Shown here piece after piece: positions 23,802 to 31,583 of a DNA stretch of 64,000 bases. The position numbers and the translations under genes were made by a program. The notes under the pieces were generated by a model. That model was not told where the DNA came from, made no database searches, and saw nothing but the letters and a program-made list of their open reading frames with translations. Location of the stretch: assembly GCA_031292625.1 (NCBI GenBank), contig JARLGU010000051.1, forward strand, positions 62,001-126,000, in the 5' to 3' direction. This DNA comes from Capsulimonadaceae bacterium (GTDB lineage Bacteria > Armatimonadota > Armatimonadia > Armatimonadales > Capsulimonadaceae). How positions within the stretch are numbered: the first letter of the stretch is position 1; each line of letters starts with the position of its first letter.

Positions 23802-24788
23802 ATGGCACATACATTCTCGCCTGGTCGATACGAATCGATGAAATATCGCAGATGCGGTCGCAGCGGTTTGCTGCTGCCGGCGATCTCTTTGGGGGCATGG
23901 GAGACGTTCGGAGGCTATCGGGGCGAGGAAGTAGCTCGCGAATGCCTCTATCGCGCGTTCGATCTGGGAATCACGCACTTTGATCTCGCCAACAACTACG
24001 GGACGCCGCCTGGGAACGCCGAGATCGTTTGCGGCAAGGTCATACGCGACATGCCGCGCGATGAGCTGGTTATTTCGAGCAAGGCGGGATATACGATGTG
24101 GCCCGGGCCTTACGGCGATTGGGGATCTCGCAAATATATCATCGCGAGCTGCGACCAGTCTCTCAAGCGAATGGGGCTTGAGTATTTCGACATTTTTTAC
24201 CATCATCGCCCGGACCCGAATACGCCGATTGAGGAGTCTCTTGGCGCGCTCAACACCCTGGTCGAGCAGGGCAAGGCGCTTTACGCCGGTGTCAGCAGCT
24301 ATAGAGGCATGCAGTATGCAGACGCCGTCCGTACGGTTGAGCAACGCGGATGGGCGCCGCTTACGATCCACCAACCCCGGTACAACATGCTGGACCGCTG
24401 GATCGAGGGCGAGCTACTGCCGCTCACATTGCGTTTTGGAACAGGCGTCATTGCATACTGTCCGCTGTCGTCGGGCTTGCTCACAAGCAAGTACCTGACC
24501 GGGACCATTCCCAGCGACAGCCGGGTCGCTCAGCGATGGGGGGAAGGTTGGATCAAGGGCAATTTAACCGAGGAAAAGCGCCAACGGTTGATCGCTCTTA
24601 ACGAGATCGCGGCAAACCGCGGGCAGACGCTCGCGCAACTTGCTCTCGTGTGGCTGCTTCGGCTGCCTTCGGTTACAAGCGCGTTGATCGGCGCATCGTC
24701 CGTCAAGCAGATCGAGGAGAACGTCGCGGCGCTCGACAATATGGATCTGACCGAAGAGGAACTTCAGAAGATCGAGGATCTCGTATAG
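23802..24788 (+). CDS. Aldo/keto reductase, YghZ (L-glyceraldehyde 3-phosphate reductase) type
   Basis: A 328-aa NADPH-dependent reductase. It opens with the YghZ-like YESMKYRRCGRSGLLLPAIS and has ITHFDLANNYGTPPGNAE (catalytic Asp and Tyr), ISSKAGYTMWPGPYGDWGSR (catalytic Lys), YFDIFYHHRPDP and the cofactor loop IGASSVKQIEENVAAL. This set is characteristic of the subgroup detoxifying glyceraldehyde phosphate and methylglyoxal. AGAGGAGATT directly before the ATG fixes the start; in-frame codons further upstream are not part of the gene. Confidence 0.9.
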   Translation: MAHTFSPGRYESMKYRRCGRSGLLLPAISLGAWETFGGYRGEEVARECLYRAFDLGITHFDLANNYGTPPGNAEIVCGKVIRDMPRDELVISSKAGYTMWPGPYGDWGSRKYIIASCDQSLKRMGLEYFDIFYHHRPDPNTPIEESLGALNTLVEQGKALYAGVSSYRGMQYADAVRTVEQRGWAPLTIHQPRYNMLDRWIEGELLPLTLRFGTGVIAYCPLSSGLLTSKYLTGTIPSDSRVAQRWGEGWIKGNLTEEKRQRLIALNEIAANRGQTLAQLALVWLLRLPSVTSALIGASSVKQIEENVAALDNMDLTEEELQKIEDLV

Positions 24789-24817
24789 GCAGTCCACGAC
24801 CGAAGAGGCAGACAAGT

Positions 24818-24852
24818 TTCAGGCCCGCTCTGGGTACGAGAGCGGGCCTGAA
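24818..24852 (+). terminator. Strong hairpin after the aldo/keto reductase gene
   Basis: TTCAGGCCCGCTCT (24818-24831) pairs perfectly with AGAGCGGGCCTGAA (24839-24852). No T-tract follows, so it may be a weak or factor-assisted terminator, or an mRNA-stabilising stem. Confidence 0.55.
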
Positions 24853-25333
24853 CGCTACTCCGCACCTTCGGCCTAGGGCGGTGTAACGACGGCGCATTGC
24901 TGGCAACTAACGCTTGGGAACTCATCCCATGTCCGCTAGATCGCACGGTCTGCAAATGCATCGCCCGCAGCCGAAGCCGAAGGCGCTAGATTTGCGCAAT
25001 GCCAAATAATGTGTATGATAGCGGCGTTTGCGCAGACCTGAGCAGTCGTTGCCATCGCAGCACGGAATAGCGTCGATCTTTCCGTGTCTGCTGTCGCGAT
25101 TACCGGAGGACCTCCATCAGCACGGTAGAGTCCGCTCCGTCTGCCTCACTCCGTATCGCGATAATGTTATTATCACCATCCGGCGTGACGAAACCGTATA
25201 CAAAACCGGCGCAAAAGCGTGACGAACTTGTTGCATGGTCGTTTGACGCCCTGTCTTTACGAGGATTGTTCGGTGGTCCAGCGCCGTGCCGCAGTCCGAG
25301 CGGAAAACAAGCCAGCCGGGTATACTTCGCGGC
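24853..25333. other. Intergenic region upstream of the DNA polymerase gene
   Basis: About 480 bp without a supported gene. Frames here have no ribosome site and no recognisable domains. An AT-richer patch around 25155-25205 (GATAATGTTATTATCACC, itself a near-palindrome) is the likeliest promoter or operator area. Confidence 0.4.
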
Positions 25334-27514
25334 ATGGAAAGCGCCATGCTTGACGATGTGCTTTACGGGGCGGATTCGACCGAACGGGTCGTTGCGGCTG
25401 AGCCGGATCTTGGGGCGGGGAGGTTCGTTCTATTCACGCGCAGCGCGGATGGGATCGTCGCAACCCAGTCGCGGCCTTTCGTCCCGTGGCTGCTCACTCA
25501 GAACGAGCGGCACTTCGCAGGCTCGCGGACCAGCCGCCTGAGCGGCGAGGGGCATTGCTGGCGGATCGATTTCGACGAAAGCGGGTGGGGCGGCTTTATC
25601 GAGGCGCGCAGGGCGTTGCGCGACGAGCACGCGGCGGTCGTCGCGCCCATGAACGCCAGCCGCCAATTTCTGACTGCCAGCGGAATCACCCTTTTCAAGG
25701 GCATGGCGTTCGAGGATCTTCTGCGCATGCAGGTCGACATCGAAACCGCGACCCTCAATCCATTCGACCCCGCCGCGCGAATCTTCATGGTGGCGATGTC
25801 GGATTCCACGGGGCGGCTCGATGTTGCCGCCGGGGACGACGAGCGCCAGTTACTCGAAGCGCTGATCGCGACGGTCGCCGAATGGGACCCGGATGTCATC
25901 GAAGGGCACAACATCTTCGGGTTCGACCTGCCTTATATCGCCGCTCGCTGCGCTGCGCTTGGCGTCGAGTGCCGTCTCGGACGGGGCGGTGCGCCAATGA
26001 CAGCGGGTGCGCCGCGAAACGCCGCGATTGGGCCGGGATCACGGACGTTTACGCCGTCGTATCTTTATGGACGCCACGTGATCGATACCTATTTTGCCGT
26101 CCAACGCTTCGATATCTCTCGCGGTCAGATTTCGTCCTACGGATTGAAGGAGTGCGCGCGCGTTTACAACATCGCGTCAGCCGATCGCGTCTATATCGAG
26201 GGCTCCAAGATCGCCGAAACGTACAAGCACGATCCGGACCTTGTGCGAACCTATGCGGGTCAGGATGTCGACGAGACGCGCGCGCTTGCAGCGCTGGTGA
26301 CGCCGACCGACTTCTATCAGACTCAGATGGCGCCGGATGTTTACCAGAACGTCGCGGTGGCCGGGACGGGCGAGAAGATCGACACGCTCTTCGTGCGCGA
26401 GTACCTTCGCCGGAATGTCGCCATCGCCGTTCAGAAGCAGTCGACTGGGTTTGGCGGAGGTTACACGGAGGTGCGCCGGACTGGCGTCATCTCGCCGATC
26501 GTGAAAGCGGATGTCGAGTCGTTGTATCCGTCGATCATGCTGACGCAACGCATCAAACCGGCAAGCGATACGCTGGACGTCTTCTTGCCGATGCTCGGCG
26601 AGTTAACCCGGCGGCGCTTGTCGGCCAAGGCCGAGATGAAGCGGCATGCGCCGGGGAGCCGGGATCATGCGTACTGGGACGGTTTGCAAGGTTCGTTCAA
26701 GGTGCTGATCAATTCGTTCTACGGCTATGTCGGCGGGCCGTTTCACTTCAACGACTACCGCGCGGCGGACGCGGTGACCGAGTCCGGGCGGGCGCTCGTC
26801 CAGAAGGTGGCGGATGAGCTTGAAGCGAGCGGCGCGAGCGTTGTCGAGATCGATACGGACGGCGTCTACTTCAAGCCGCCTGACGGCGTCGCGATGCTCG
26901 ACGACGAAATCGCCTATATCGATCGCGTCGGCTCGGTGCTTCCGGATGGCATCCGCCTGGCGCACGATGGGCGCTACCGGTCGATGCTCTCGCTCAAAAT
27001 CAAAAACTACGTGCTCGTGGAAGAGGACGGCCGCAAGATCCTGAAAGGCTCGGCGCTCCGCTCCCGTGCCGACGAGGCATATGGCAGGCGATTCCTGGAG
27101 CAGGCAATCGATCTACTGCTTGCCGGGCGCGCCGATGAGCTAACGGGGCTCTATCGACGCGGCCTCGACGCTATCGAATCCGGTGAAGTGAGCATCGATC
27201 AATTTGCGCGTCGCGAGCGGGTGACGGAGAAGATGCTTTCGAGCCAACTCAAGCGGCGCGCGGGCGATGCCGTGAAATCCGCCGGAATGAAACAGGGCGA
27301 TATTGTCCGCCTCTATCAGCGCGCCGACAAGAGCCTGGCGCTCGCCAGCGAATACTCGGGCGACGAAGACCGGGAATACTACGCTCTGAAGCTGTACAAG
27401 TTCGCCCAGCGGCTTCGGGAGGCGTTCACCGAAGGCGAGTTCGATCGCATCTTCCCGAAACCGGCGCCCTACTCGAAACGACCCGATCCCAACCAGGGTG
27501 CGTTCGAGTTTTAG
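25334..27514 (+). CDS. Family-B DNA polymerase with 3'-5' exonuclease domain
   Basis: A 726-aa B-family replicative-type polymerase. Exonuclease motifs: Exo I QVDIETATL (D135, E137), Exo II EGHNIFGFDLPYI (D198) and Exo III TYAGQDVDETRAL. Polymerase motifs: A KADVESLYPSIM (D393), B KVLINSFYGYVGG (K456, N460, Y463), C EIDTDGVYF (D507, D509). All catalytic residues are present, so it should be active in both activities, probably in damage tolerance or repair beside the main PolC/DnaE enzyme. It is distinct from enterobacterial Pol II in size. The start at 25334 is an estimate; another ATG lies at 25346. Single gene, no replication partners nearby. Confidence 0.9.
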   Translation: MESAMLDDVLYGADSTERVVAAEPDLGAGRFVLFTRSADGIVATQSRPFVPWLLTQNERHFAGSRTSRLSGEGHCWRIDFDESGWGGFIEARRALRDEHAAVVAPMNASRQFLTASGITLFKGMAFEDLLRMQVDIETATLNPFDPAARIFMVAMSDSTGRLDVAAGDDERQLLEALIATVAEWDPDVIEGHNIFGFDLPYIAARCAALGVECRLGRGGAPMTAGAPRNAAIGPGSRTFTPSYLYGRHVIDTYFAVQRFDISRGQISSYGLKECARVYNIASADRVYIEGSKIAETYKHDPDLVRTYAGQDVDETRALAALVTPTDFYQTQMAPDVYQNVAVAGTGEKIDTLFVREYLRRNVAIAVQKQSTGFGGGYTEVRRTGVISPIVKADVESLYPSIMLTQRIKPASDTLDVFLPMLGELTRRRLSAKAEMKRHAPGSRDHAYWDGLQGSFKVLINSFYGYVGGPFHFNDYRAADAVTESGRALVQKVADELEASGASVVEIDTDGVYFKPPDGVAMLDDEIAYIDRVGSVLPDGIRLAHDGRYRSMLSLKIKNYVLVEEDGRKILKGSALRSRADEAYGRRFLEQAIDLLLAGRADELTGLYRRGLDAIESGEVSIDQFARRERVTEKMLSSQLKRRAGDAVKSAGMKQGDIVRLYQRADKSLALASEYSGDEDREYYALKLYKFAQRLREAFTEGEFDRIFPKPAPYSKRPDPNQGAFEF

Positions 27515-27617
27515 GGCGGCTTGTGTATGCGGAGCGTGTGGAAGCTGAGCGCGAGGCCCTAGAAGCAGGTTATAACACGGCTTCCAAGACCGATTCCAGT
27601 CGCGCAAAGCGAGGCGA

Positions 27618-27647
27618 TATTGACAAACGGCTGCAATCGGCCATATA
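27618..27647 (+). promoter_or_regulatory. Consensus promoter of the glutaredoxin-hfq operon
   Basis: TTGACA (27618-27623), 18-nt spacer, TATAAT (27642-27647). The ATG at 27658 is only 10 nt past the -10, so the transcript would have at most a few leader bases. Confidence 0.8.
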
Positions 27648-27657
27648 ATGTATCGCC

Positions 27658-27978
27658 ATGAACGCACCGGAACATCGGAGCGGCCATCTCGCGCGCGTCG
27701 TATTATACGGCAAGCCTGAGTGCTGCCTGTGCGAAGAGGCCCTCGAAGTAATCGAGAGGGTTGCGACGCGAATTCCGTTCGATTTTACCGAGATCGACAT
27801 TCGGAGCGACCCTGCCGTTTACGCCCAGATGATCGAATCGATTCCTGTCGTCGAAATCGACGACGTCCGGTTTAGCGAGTTTCGCGTCGACGAGACGCTT
27901 TTCGAGAATAAATTAAAGGAGAATACAACGAATGCGAATCCGAGCCAAGGAAATCCGCCGAACCCAAAAGCGCGCTGA
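27658..27978 (+). CDS. Glutaredoxin-like thioredoxin-fold protein (DUF836 type)
   Basis: A 106-aa redox protein: VVLYGKPECCLCEEALEVIE carries the CxxC active site within ECCLC, followed by IPFDFTEIDIRSDP and the cis-Pro segment IPVVEIDDVRFSEFRVDE. This is the short DUF836/glutaredoxin-like fold. The last 25 residues are a polar tail (NANPSQGNPPNPKAR) that overlaps a small gene in another frame. First gene of a grx-(38 aa)-hfq unit under a very strong promoter, probably without a leader. Confidence 0.85.
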   Translation: MNAPEHRSGHLARVVLYGKPECCLCEEALEVIERVATRIPFDFTEIDIRSDPAVYAQMIESIPVVEIDDVRFSEFRVDETLFENKLKENTTNANPSQGNPPNPKAR

Positions 27979-28048
27979 AGAGCGACACCGCGAGTATGCC
28001 AAGGCAGCCAAGGCGGCTCTAGCTGCAAAGGCCAAGGCGATTAAGTAG
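27932..28048 (+). CDS. Tiny basic protein overlapping the glutaredoxin 3' end
   Basis: A 38-aa reading frame, MRIRAKEIRRTQKRAEERHR then Ala/Lys-rich to the end. An excellent AAAGGAG lies about 10 nt before its ATG, inside the glutaredoxin gene, which is the main evidence that it is translated. Lys/Arg/Ala make up most of it, suggesting an RNA-binding or ribosome-associated helix like the small DUF6800-type proteins. It overlaps glutaredoxin by 47 bp in another frame and precedes hfq by 20 nt. Reality likely but unproven. Confidence 0.6.
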   Translation: MRIRAKEIRRTQKRAEERHREYAKAAKAALAAKAKAIK

Positions 28049-28068
28049 TCTAGCTTCAGGATACGATT

Positions 28069-28302
28069 ATGGAAATCAGTCCGCAAAACGATGGAAGAAA
28101 CAGCGGCCGGGTCAGCGCGCGCGAAGTGGAGCTAATTCGCTTTCGCGACGGCAAAGTCCCCGTTAAGTTTCAGCTCATGACCGATGAGATACTCGAAGGA
28201 GTTGTCCTTTGGTATGACGACTTGTCCGTTCACATCGTGCGCCCGGACCAGTCCGAGGTGACAATCATGTTCAACGTCATCTCGACCTACGGCCGACGCT
28301 AG
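28069..28302 (+). CDS. hfq: Hfq/LSm-family RNA-binding protein
   Basis: A 77-aa short Hfq-like protein. Residues 18-77 form the Sm fold: VELIRFRDGKVPVKFQLMTD (Sm1), LEGVVLWYDDLSVHIVRPDQ, and Sm2 ending NVISTYGRR, which aligns with the Hfq HAISTVVPSR motif. It lacks the canonical KH dipeptide at Sm2, so RNA specificity may differ from proteobacterial Hfq. It probably forms a hexameric ring binding small RNAs and U-rich or A-rich tracts. Third gene of the glutaredoxin operon, followed by a hairpin. Confidence 0.82.
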   Translation: MEISPQNDGRNSGRVSAREVELIRFRDGKVPVKFQLMTDEILEGVVLWYDDLSVHIVRPDQSEVTIMFNVISTYGRR

Positions 28303-28330
28303 GTCGCCTCACCCGATCCTCTCATGAGCG

Positions 28331-28356
28331 CAGGGCTGCCCAAACGGGCAGCCCTG
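28331..28356. terminator. Hairpin between convergent hfq and hcp
   Basis: CAGGGCTGCCC (28331-28341) pairs perfectly with GGGCAGCCCTG (28346-28356) around an AAAC loop. No T-run on either strand; probably serves both convergent transcripts. Confidence 0.6.
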
Positions 28357-28381
28357 CATTCGATTCGATGCTCTCGCCCCG

Positions 28382-30031
28382 CTACTTGCCGGCCAGGATG
28401 GTCGCGAGATCCTGTTTCGCCGTCGTAATCGGCGTAAGTTGGAAGTTCTCGACCAGGATGTTCAGCACGCCCGGCGAAATGAACGCCGGCAGGCTCGGCC
28501 CTATGCGGATATTCTTGATCCCCAGGTGCAGCAGCGTCAGCAGAATCGCGACCGCCTTTTGCTCGTACCACGAAAGCACCAGCGAAAGCGGCAGATCGTT
28601 GACGGAGCAGTCGAATGCTCCTGCCAGCGCCACGGCGATCTTGATCGCGGAGTACGCATCGTTGCACTGCCCGATGTCGAGCAGGCGAGGCAGCCCCCCG
28701 ATTGTCCCGAACTCGTGCTTGTTGAAGCGGTACTTGCCGCAAGCAAGCGTCAGAATTACGCAGTCGTCGGGCACGGAGTCGGCCAATTCGGCGTAGTAGT
28801 CGCGGCCTGGCTTCGCGCCGTCACAGCCGCCGATTAGGAAGAAGCGCTTGATTGCGCCCGCTTTCACGGCGTCAATGACCTTGTCCGCGACTCCGAGCAC
28901 CGCGTTGTGACCGAAGCCGACCGTGATCGTGTCTCCAGGTCCATCCTCGGCAAAGCCAGGCGCGGCCAGAGCGGCATCGATCAGCGGCTTGAAGTTGCGA
29001 TTCGTGATATGCTGAGCGCCCGGCCAGCCAACCTGCCCGCAGGTAAACAAGCGGTTTTTGTATGTCTCACGCGGCTTCTGGATGCAGTTTGTCGTGACCA
29101 GGATCGGTCCGGGGAATTCATCGAACTCCCTGGATTGAATCTGCCATGCGCCGCCATAGTTGCCCGCCAGATGCGGGAATGCCTTCAGCGCGGGGTAACC
29201 ATGGCCGGGAAGCATCTCGCCGTGCGTGTAGACATTGATCCCCGTCCCCGCGGTTTGCTCCAAGAGCGCCTTCAGATCCGCCAGATCGTGACCGGAGATC
29301 AGGATTGCCTTTCCTTTGAGCGGATGGATGCGTACTTGCGTGGGAACCGGATGGCCCAATAGGCTCGTGTGCGCGCCGTCGAGCAACTCCATCGCACGCA
29401 GGTTTACCTCGCCGACCTTGAGGCACTTGCCGAGAACGTCCCCGAGCGCTACATCTGCGTGCGTCAGAAAGTCCAGCGCTTCGTGGAAAAAGGCATAAAT
29501 CTCGTCGTCCTCAACTCCCTGTACGAGGGCATGGTCGACGTAGGCCGCCAGGCCCTTTAGGCCGTAAACCAACAACTCCTGCGTCGCGGCAGCATCCTGG
29601 TCGAGCCGCTCTCGTCGCGCCAGAATCGAAAAAGTCTCCCCTTCGTTTACCATGCCGGCAAGATCGATCGGGGCCTTGTAAGCGGCCGGACCCGAGAGCT
29701 TCTCCGGTTCATGCCCGCTGCGGCGCGCGGCGTTCTCATACAGCGTTCGCGCATCGTCGCGAACGGAAGATGCTTGTTCCACGAGTGCTATGAAGCGCGC
29801 CGGGTCGAAGTTGACGTTGGTCAGCGTCGCAAATGTAGCGTCGACGACAAAGCGGTCGATCTTCCGGTCGCTTGCTCCGAAAAGGCGTGCACGGTGCGCG
29901 TACATTCCAATCCCTTTTAACTGATGGATCAGCAGATCCTGCAGCGCGGCGGTTTGTGCATCCTTGCCGCAATTGCCAATATCGAAGCAGCCCTTGCCAA
30001 GCTTCGTCTGTTCACACTGATAACAAAACAT
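28382..30031 (-). CDS. hcp: Hydroxylamine reductase (hybrid cluster protein)
   Basis: A 549-aa Fe-S protein that reduces hydroxylamine or, physiologically, nitric oxide. The N-terminal cluster motif is MFCYQCEQTKLGKGCFDIGN with C3, C6, C15 and C21. Hybrid-cluster ligands are in the usual blocks: NTHGEMLPGHGYP-like segment (VYTHGEMLPGHGYP), VTTNCIQKP, RLFTCGQVGWPG and VILTLACGKYRFN. Length and motifs match full-length Hcp. The start at 30031 is fixed by the first cluster motif. It overlaps the NsrR-like regulator gene by 20 bp, so both are one operon. Confidence 0.95.
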   Translation of the reverse strand: MFCYQCEQTKLGKGCFDIGNCGKDAQTAALQDLLIHQLKGIGMYAHRARLFGASDRKIDRFVVDATFATLTNVNFDPARFIALVEQASSVRDDARTLYENAARRSGHEPEKLSGPAAYKAPIDLAGMVNEGETFSILARRERLDQDAAATQELLVYGLKGLAAYVDHALVQGVEDDEIYAFFHEALDFLTHADVALGDVLGKCLKVGEVNLRAMELLDGAHTSLLGHPVPTQVRIHPLKGKAILISGHDLADLKALLEQTAGTGINVYTHGEMLPGHGYPALKAFPHLAGNYGGAWQIQSREFDEFPGPILVTTNCIQKPRETYKNRLFTCGQVGWPGAQHITNRNFKPLIDAALAAPGFAEDGPGDTITVGFGHNAVLGVADKVIDAVKAGAIKRFFLIGGCDGAKPGRDYYAELADSVPDDCVILTLACGKYRFNKHEFGTIGGLPRLLDIGQCNDAYSAIKIAVALAGAFDCSVNDLPLSLVLSWYEQKAVAILLTLLHLGIKNIRIGPSLPAFISPGVLNILVENFQLTPITTAKQDLATILAGK

Positions 30032-30494
30032 CGTGTTGATCCTTTTCGTGAGATGATGCGCCGGTCGGACCATCGATAGCAAGGCTATCGTCGGACGCCA
30101 GGCGGTCGACGGTCGTATTGACGAGAAAGCCACGCACCAGAGAGTTTACGGCGTCCGACATTTGCCCAAGCGCGCACGGAGATGTCGCGCACTTTGGCCG
30201 GCCGAGCAAACATTGGTGAGGCTCGAATGTTCCTTCCACCGCCTCAACCACTTCCATGAGCGTGATCGTGCTTGGATCACGCGCCAACCGGAAGCCGCCA
30301 GCCGGACCGCGCACTCCAACGAGGAGGCCGGCATGGACGAGGCGCTGATGCACCTTGGCGAGATGGTGAACGGAAACGCCGAGAAGCGAGGCGACATCTT
30401 GATTCGTCACCGAGCTGGACGGAGCAAGCGCAAGCACCCGGACCGTGTGAAGAGCAATGGCGCTCGCGTCGGACATTCTCAGAAACGAAAACAA
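30012..30494 (-). CDS. Rrf2-family regulator, NsrR-like
   Basis: A 160-aa Fe-S regulator of the nitric-oxide response. Winged helix ASLLGVSVHHLAKVHQRLVH, wing VRGPAGGFRLARDPSTI, and a Cys triad QCLLGRPKCATSPCALG (C95, C102, C107) that holds the NO-sensitive cluster in NsrR. I choose the TTG at 30494 because GGGAGG lies 8 nt upstream; the first ATG (30476) is too far from it. Overlap with hcp gives regulator-target coupling, and NsrR control of hcp is well known in other bacteria. Autoregulation is likely. Confidence 0.87.
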   Translation of the reverse strand: MFSFLRMSDASAIALHTVRVLALAPSSSVTNQDVASLLGVSVHHLAKVHQRLVHAGLLVGVRGPAGGFRLARDPSTITLMEVVEAVEGTFEPHQCLLGRPKCATSPCALGQMSDAVNSLVRGFLVNTTVDRLASDDSLAIDGPTGASSHEKDQHDVLLSV

Positions 30495-30724
30495 TATCGC
30501 AACCTCCCTTTTCGCGGCTAACGTTTATTTCGGTATTGCGGTACTATAATACGTGTTTACGGTCGTGTCGAATATCCGCAAAACGGCGTATTGAAATGAT
30601 TCGCGAAGCCGGCTGCCCACGTGCATGGTCTTCGCGGGCGCCTTTGCAGAATCGGCATTTGAAATTATCGATCCGGCAATCAGAGGAAGGAGAATTCCCG
30701 TACGCCTCGGGTATGCTTTAATTA

Positions 30725-31264
30725 ATGCCATCTTATTGCGAATTTGCCCCTGGACACTCTGTGCACGCAAGCTATCATGACGCCGAGTACGGATTTCCGT
30801 CGCGCGATGACAACGTCCTCTTGGAACGTCTCGCGCTCGAGATCAACCAGGCTGGTCTATCCTGGGAAACCATCCTGCGTAAACGCGCGGCGTTCAATGA
30901 AGCGTTCGCTGGTTTTGACGTCGACCGGGTTGCTGCATTCGGCGATGACGATGTCGCCCGGCTGCTTGGGAATGCCGGCATCGTACGCAATCGCCTCAAA
31001 ATTGCGGCCGTGATTGACAACGCGAGGCGTATACAGGCGATCCGTTCCGAGTGCGGTTCTTTCGCCAATTGGCTCGACGCCCGTCATCCGCTCTCGAAAG
31101 CAGAGTGGGTGGCGCTGTTTAAGCGGACATTTCGATTTACGGGCGGCGAAATCACGGGCGAGTTCCTGATGAGCCTTGGTTATCTCGACGGAGCGCATGA
31201 GCCATCTTGCCCGGTATACGCCCGCATACTCGCACAATGCCCGCCGTTTGCGCGCAAAACATGA
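30725..31264 (+). CDS. tag: DNA-3-methyladenine glycosylase I-like protein
   Basis: A 179-aa Tag-family base-excision enzyme that removes 3-methyladenine from alkylated DNA. Recognisable blocks are SYHDAEYGFPSRDDNVLLER, LEINQAGLSWETILRKR (the LSW motif), GNAGIVRNRLKI and the C-terminal GAHEPSCPVY with His and Cys that, with Cys5 and an N-terminal His, would bind the structural zinc. The Tag opening CxW is changed to CEF, so it belongs to a divergent subgroup. Divergent from the NsrR-hcp operon; a MITE follows. Confidence 0.85.
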   Translation: MPSYCEFAPGHSVHASYHDAEYGFPSRDDNVLLERLALEINQAGLSWETILRKRAAFNEAFAGFDVDRVAAFGDDDVARLLGNAGIVRNRLKIAAVIDNARRIQAIRSECGSFANWLDARHPLSKAEWVALFKRTFRFTGGEITGEFLMSLGYLDGAHEPSCPVYARILAQCPPFARKT

Positions 31265-31301
31265 ACGTATTGCGCATCCAAATTTGGGAGAGTGATCTTT
31301 A

Positions 31302-31553
31302 AGAGTGTGTGTAATCATGGGGCGTTGCGAGAAAGATTCAGGAGGGCTCGTGCCGCCGGGGCGTTTTTTCCCGCGCCTCGTTCACGGCGGTAATTTACGA
31401 TGCGTCGTCAACACGCGTACGGCCCTTTCCCGCCATCGTCCGATCTCAGCGCACATCGTTAAGCGGTGAAAGCGCTGCGCCGGCCCTTTCCCAAAAACGG
31501 CCACGGCGGCCGGGGAGCCGTCCTACAAGGCCTTTCGATTTTTTCACGCGCTC
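31302..31553 (+). mobile_element. MITE-like dispersed element, copy 3
   Basis: A 252-bp copy with TA flanks (31300-31301 and 31554-31555). Ends AGAGTGTGTGTAAT and, inward from the right, GAGCGCGTGAAAA. Body landmarks GCGAGAAAGATTCAGG, GTCAACACGCGTACGGCC and GGCCACGGCGGCCGGGGAGC match copies 1 and 4. It sits between the glycosylase and the pseudo-receiver gene, only 30 bp before the latter's ATG, so it may have altered that promoter. Confidence 0.75.
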
Positions 31554-31583
31554 TAACCGGCGTGTAGGAACACTGTAAGAGAA

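Noticed and set aside
25486-26817. A 443-aa frame overlapping the DNA polymerase gene
   Set aside because: Shifted frame of a high-GC gene; Arg/Ala-rich translation with no motifs, whereas the polymerase frame holds all catalytic motifs.
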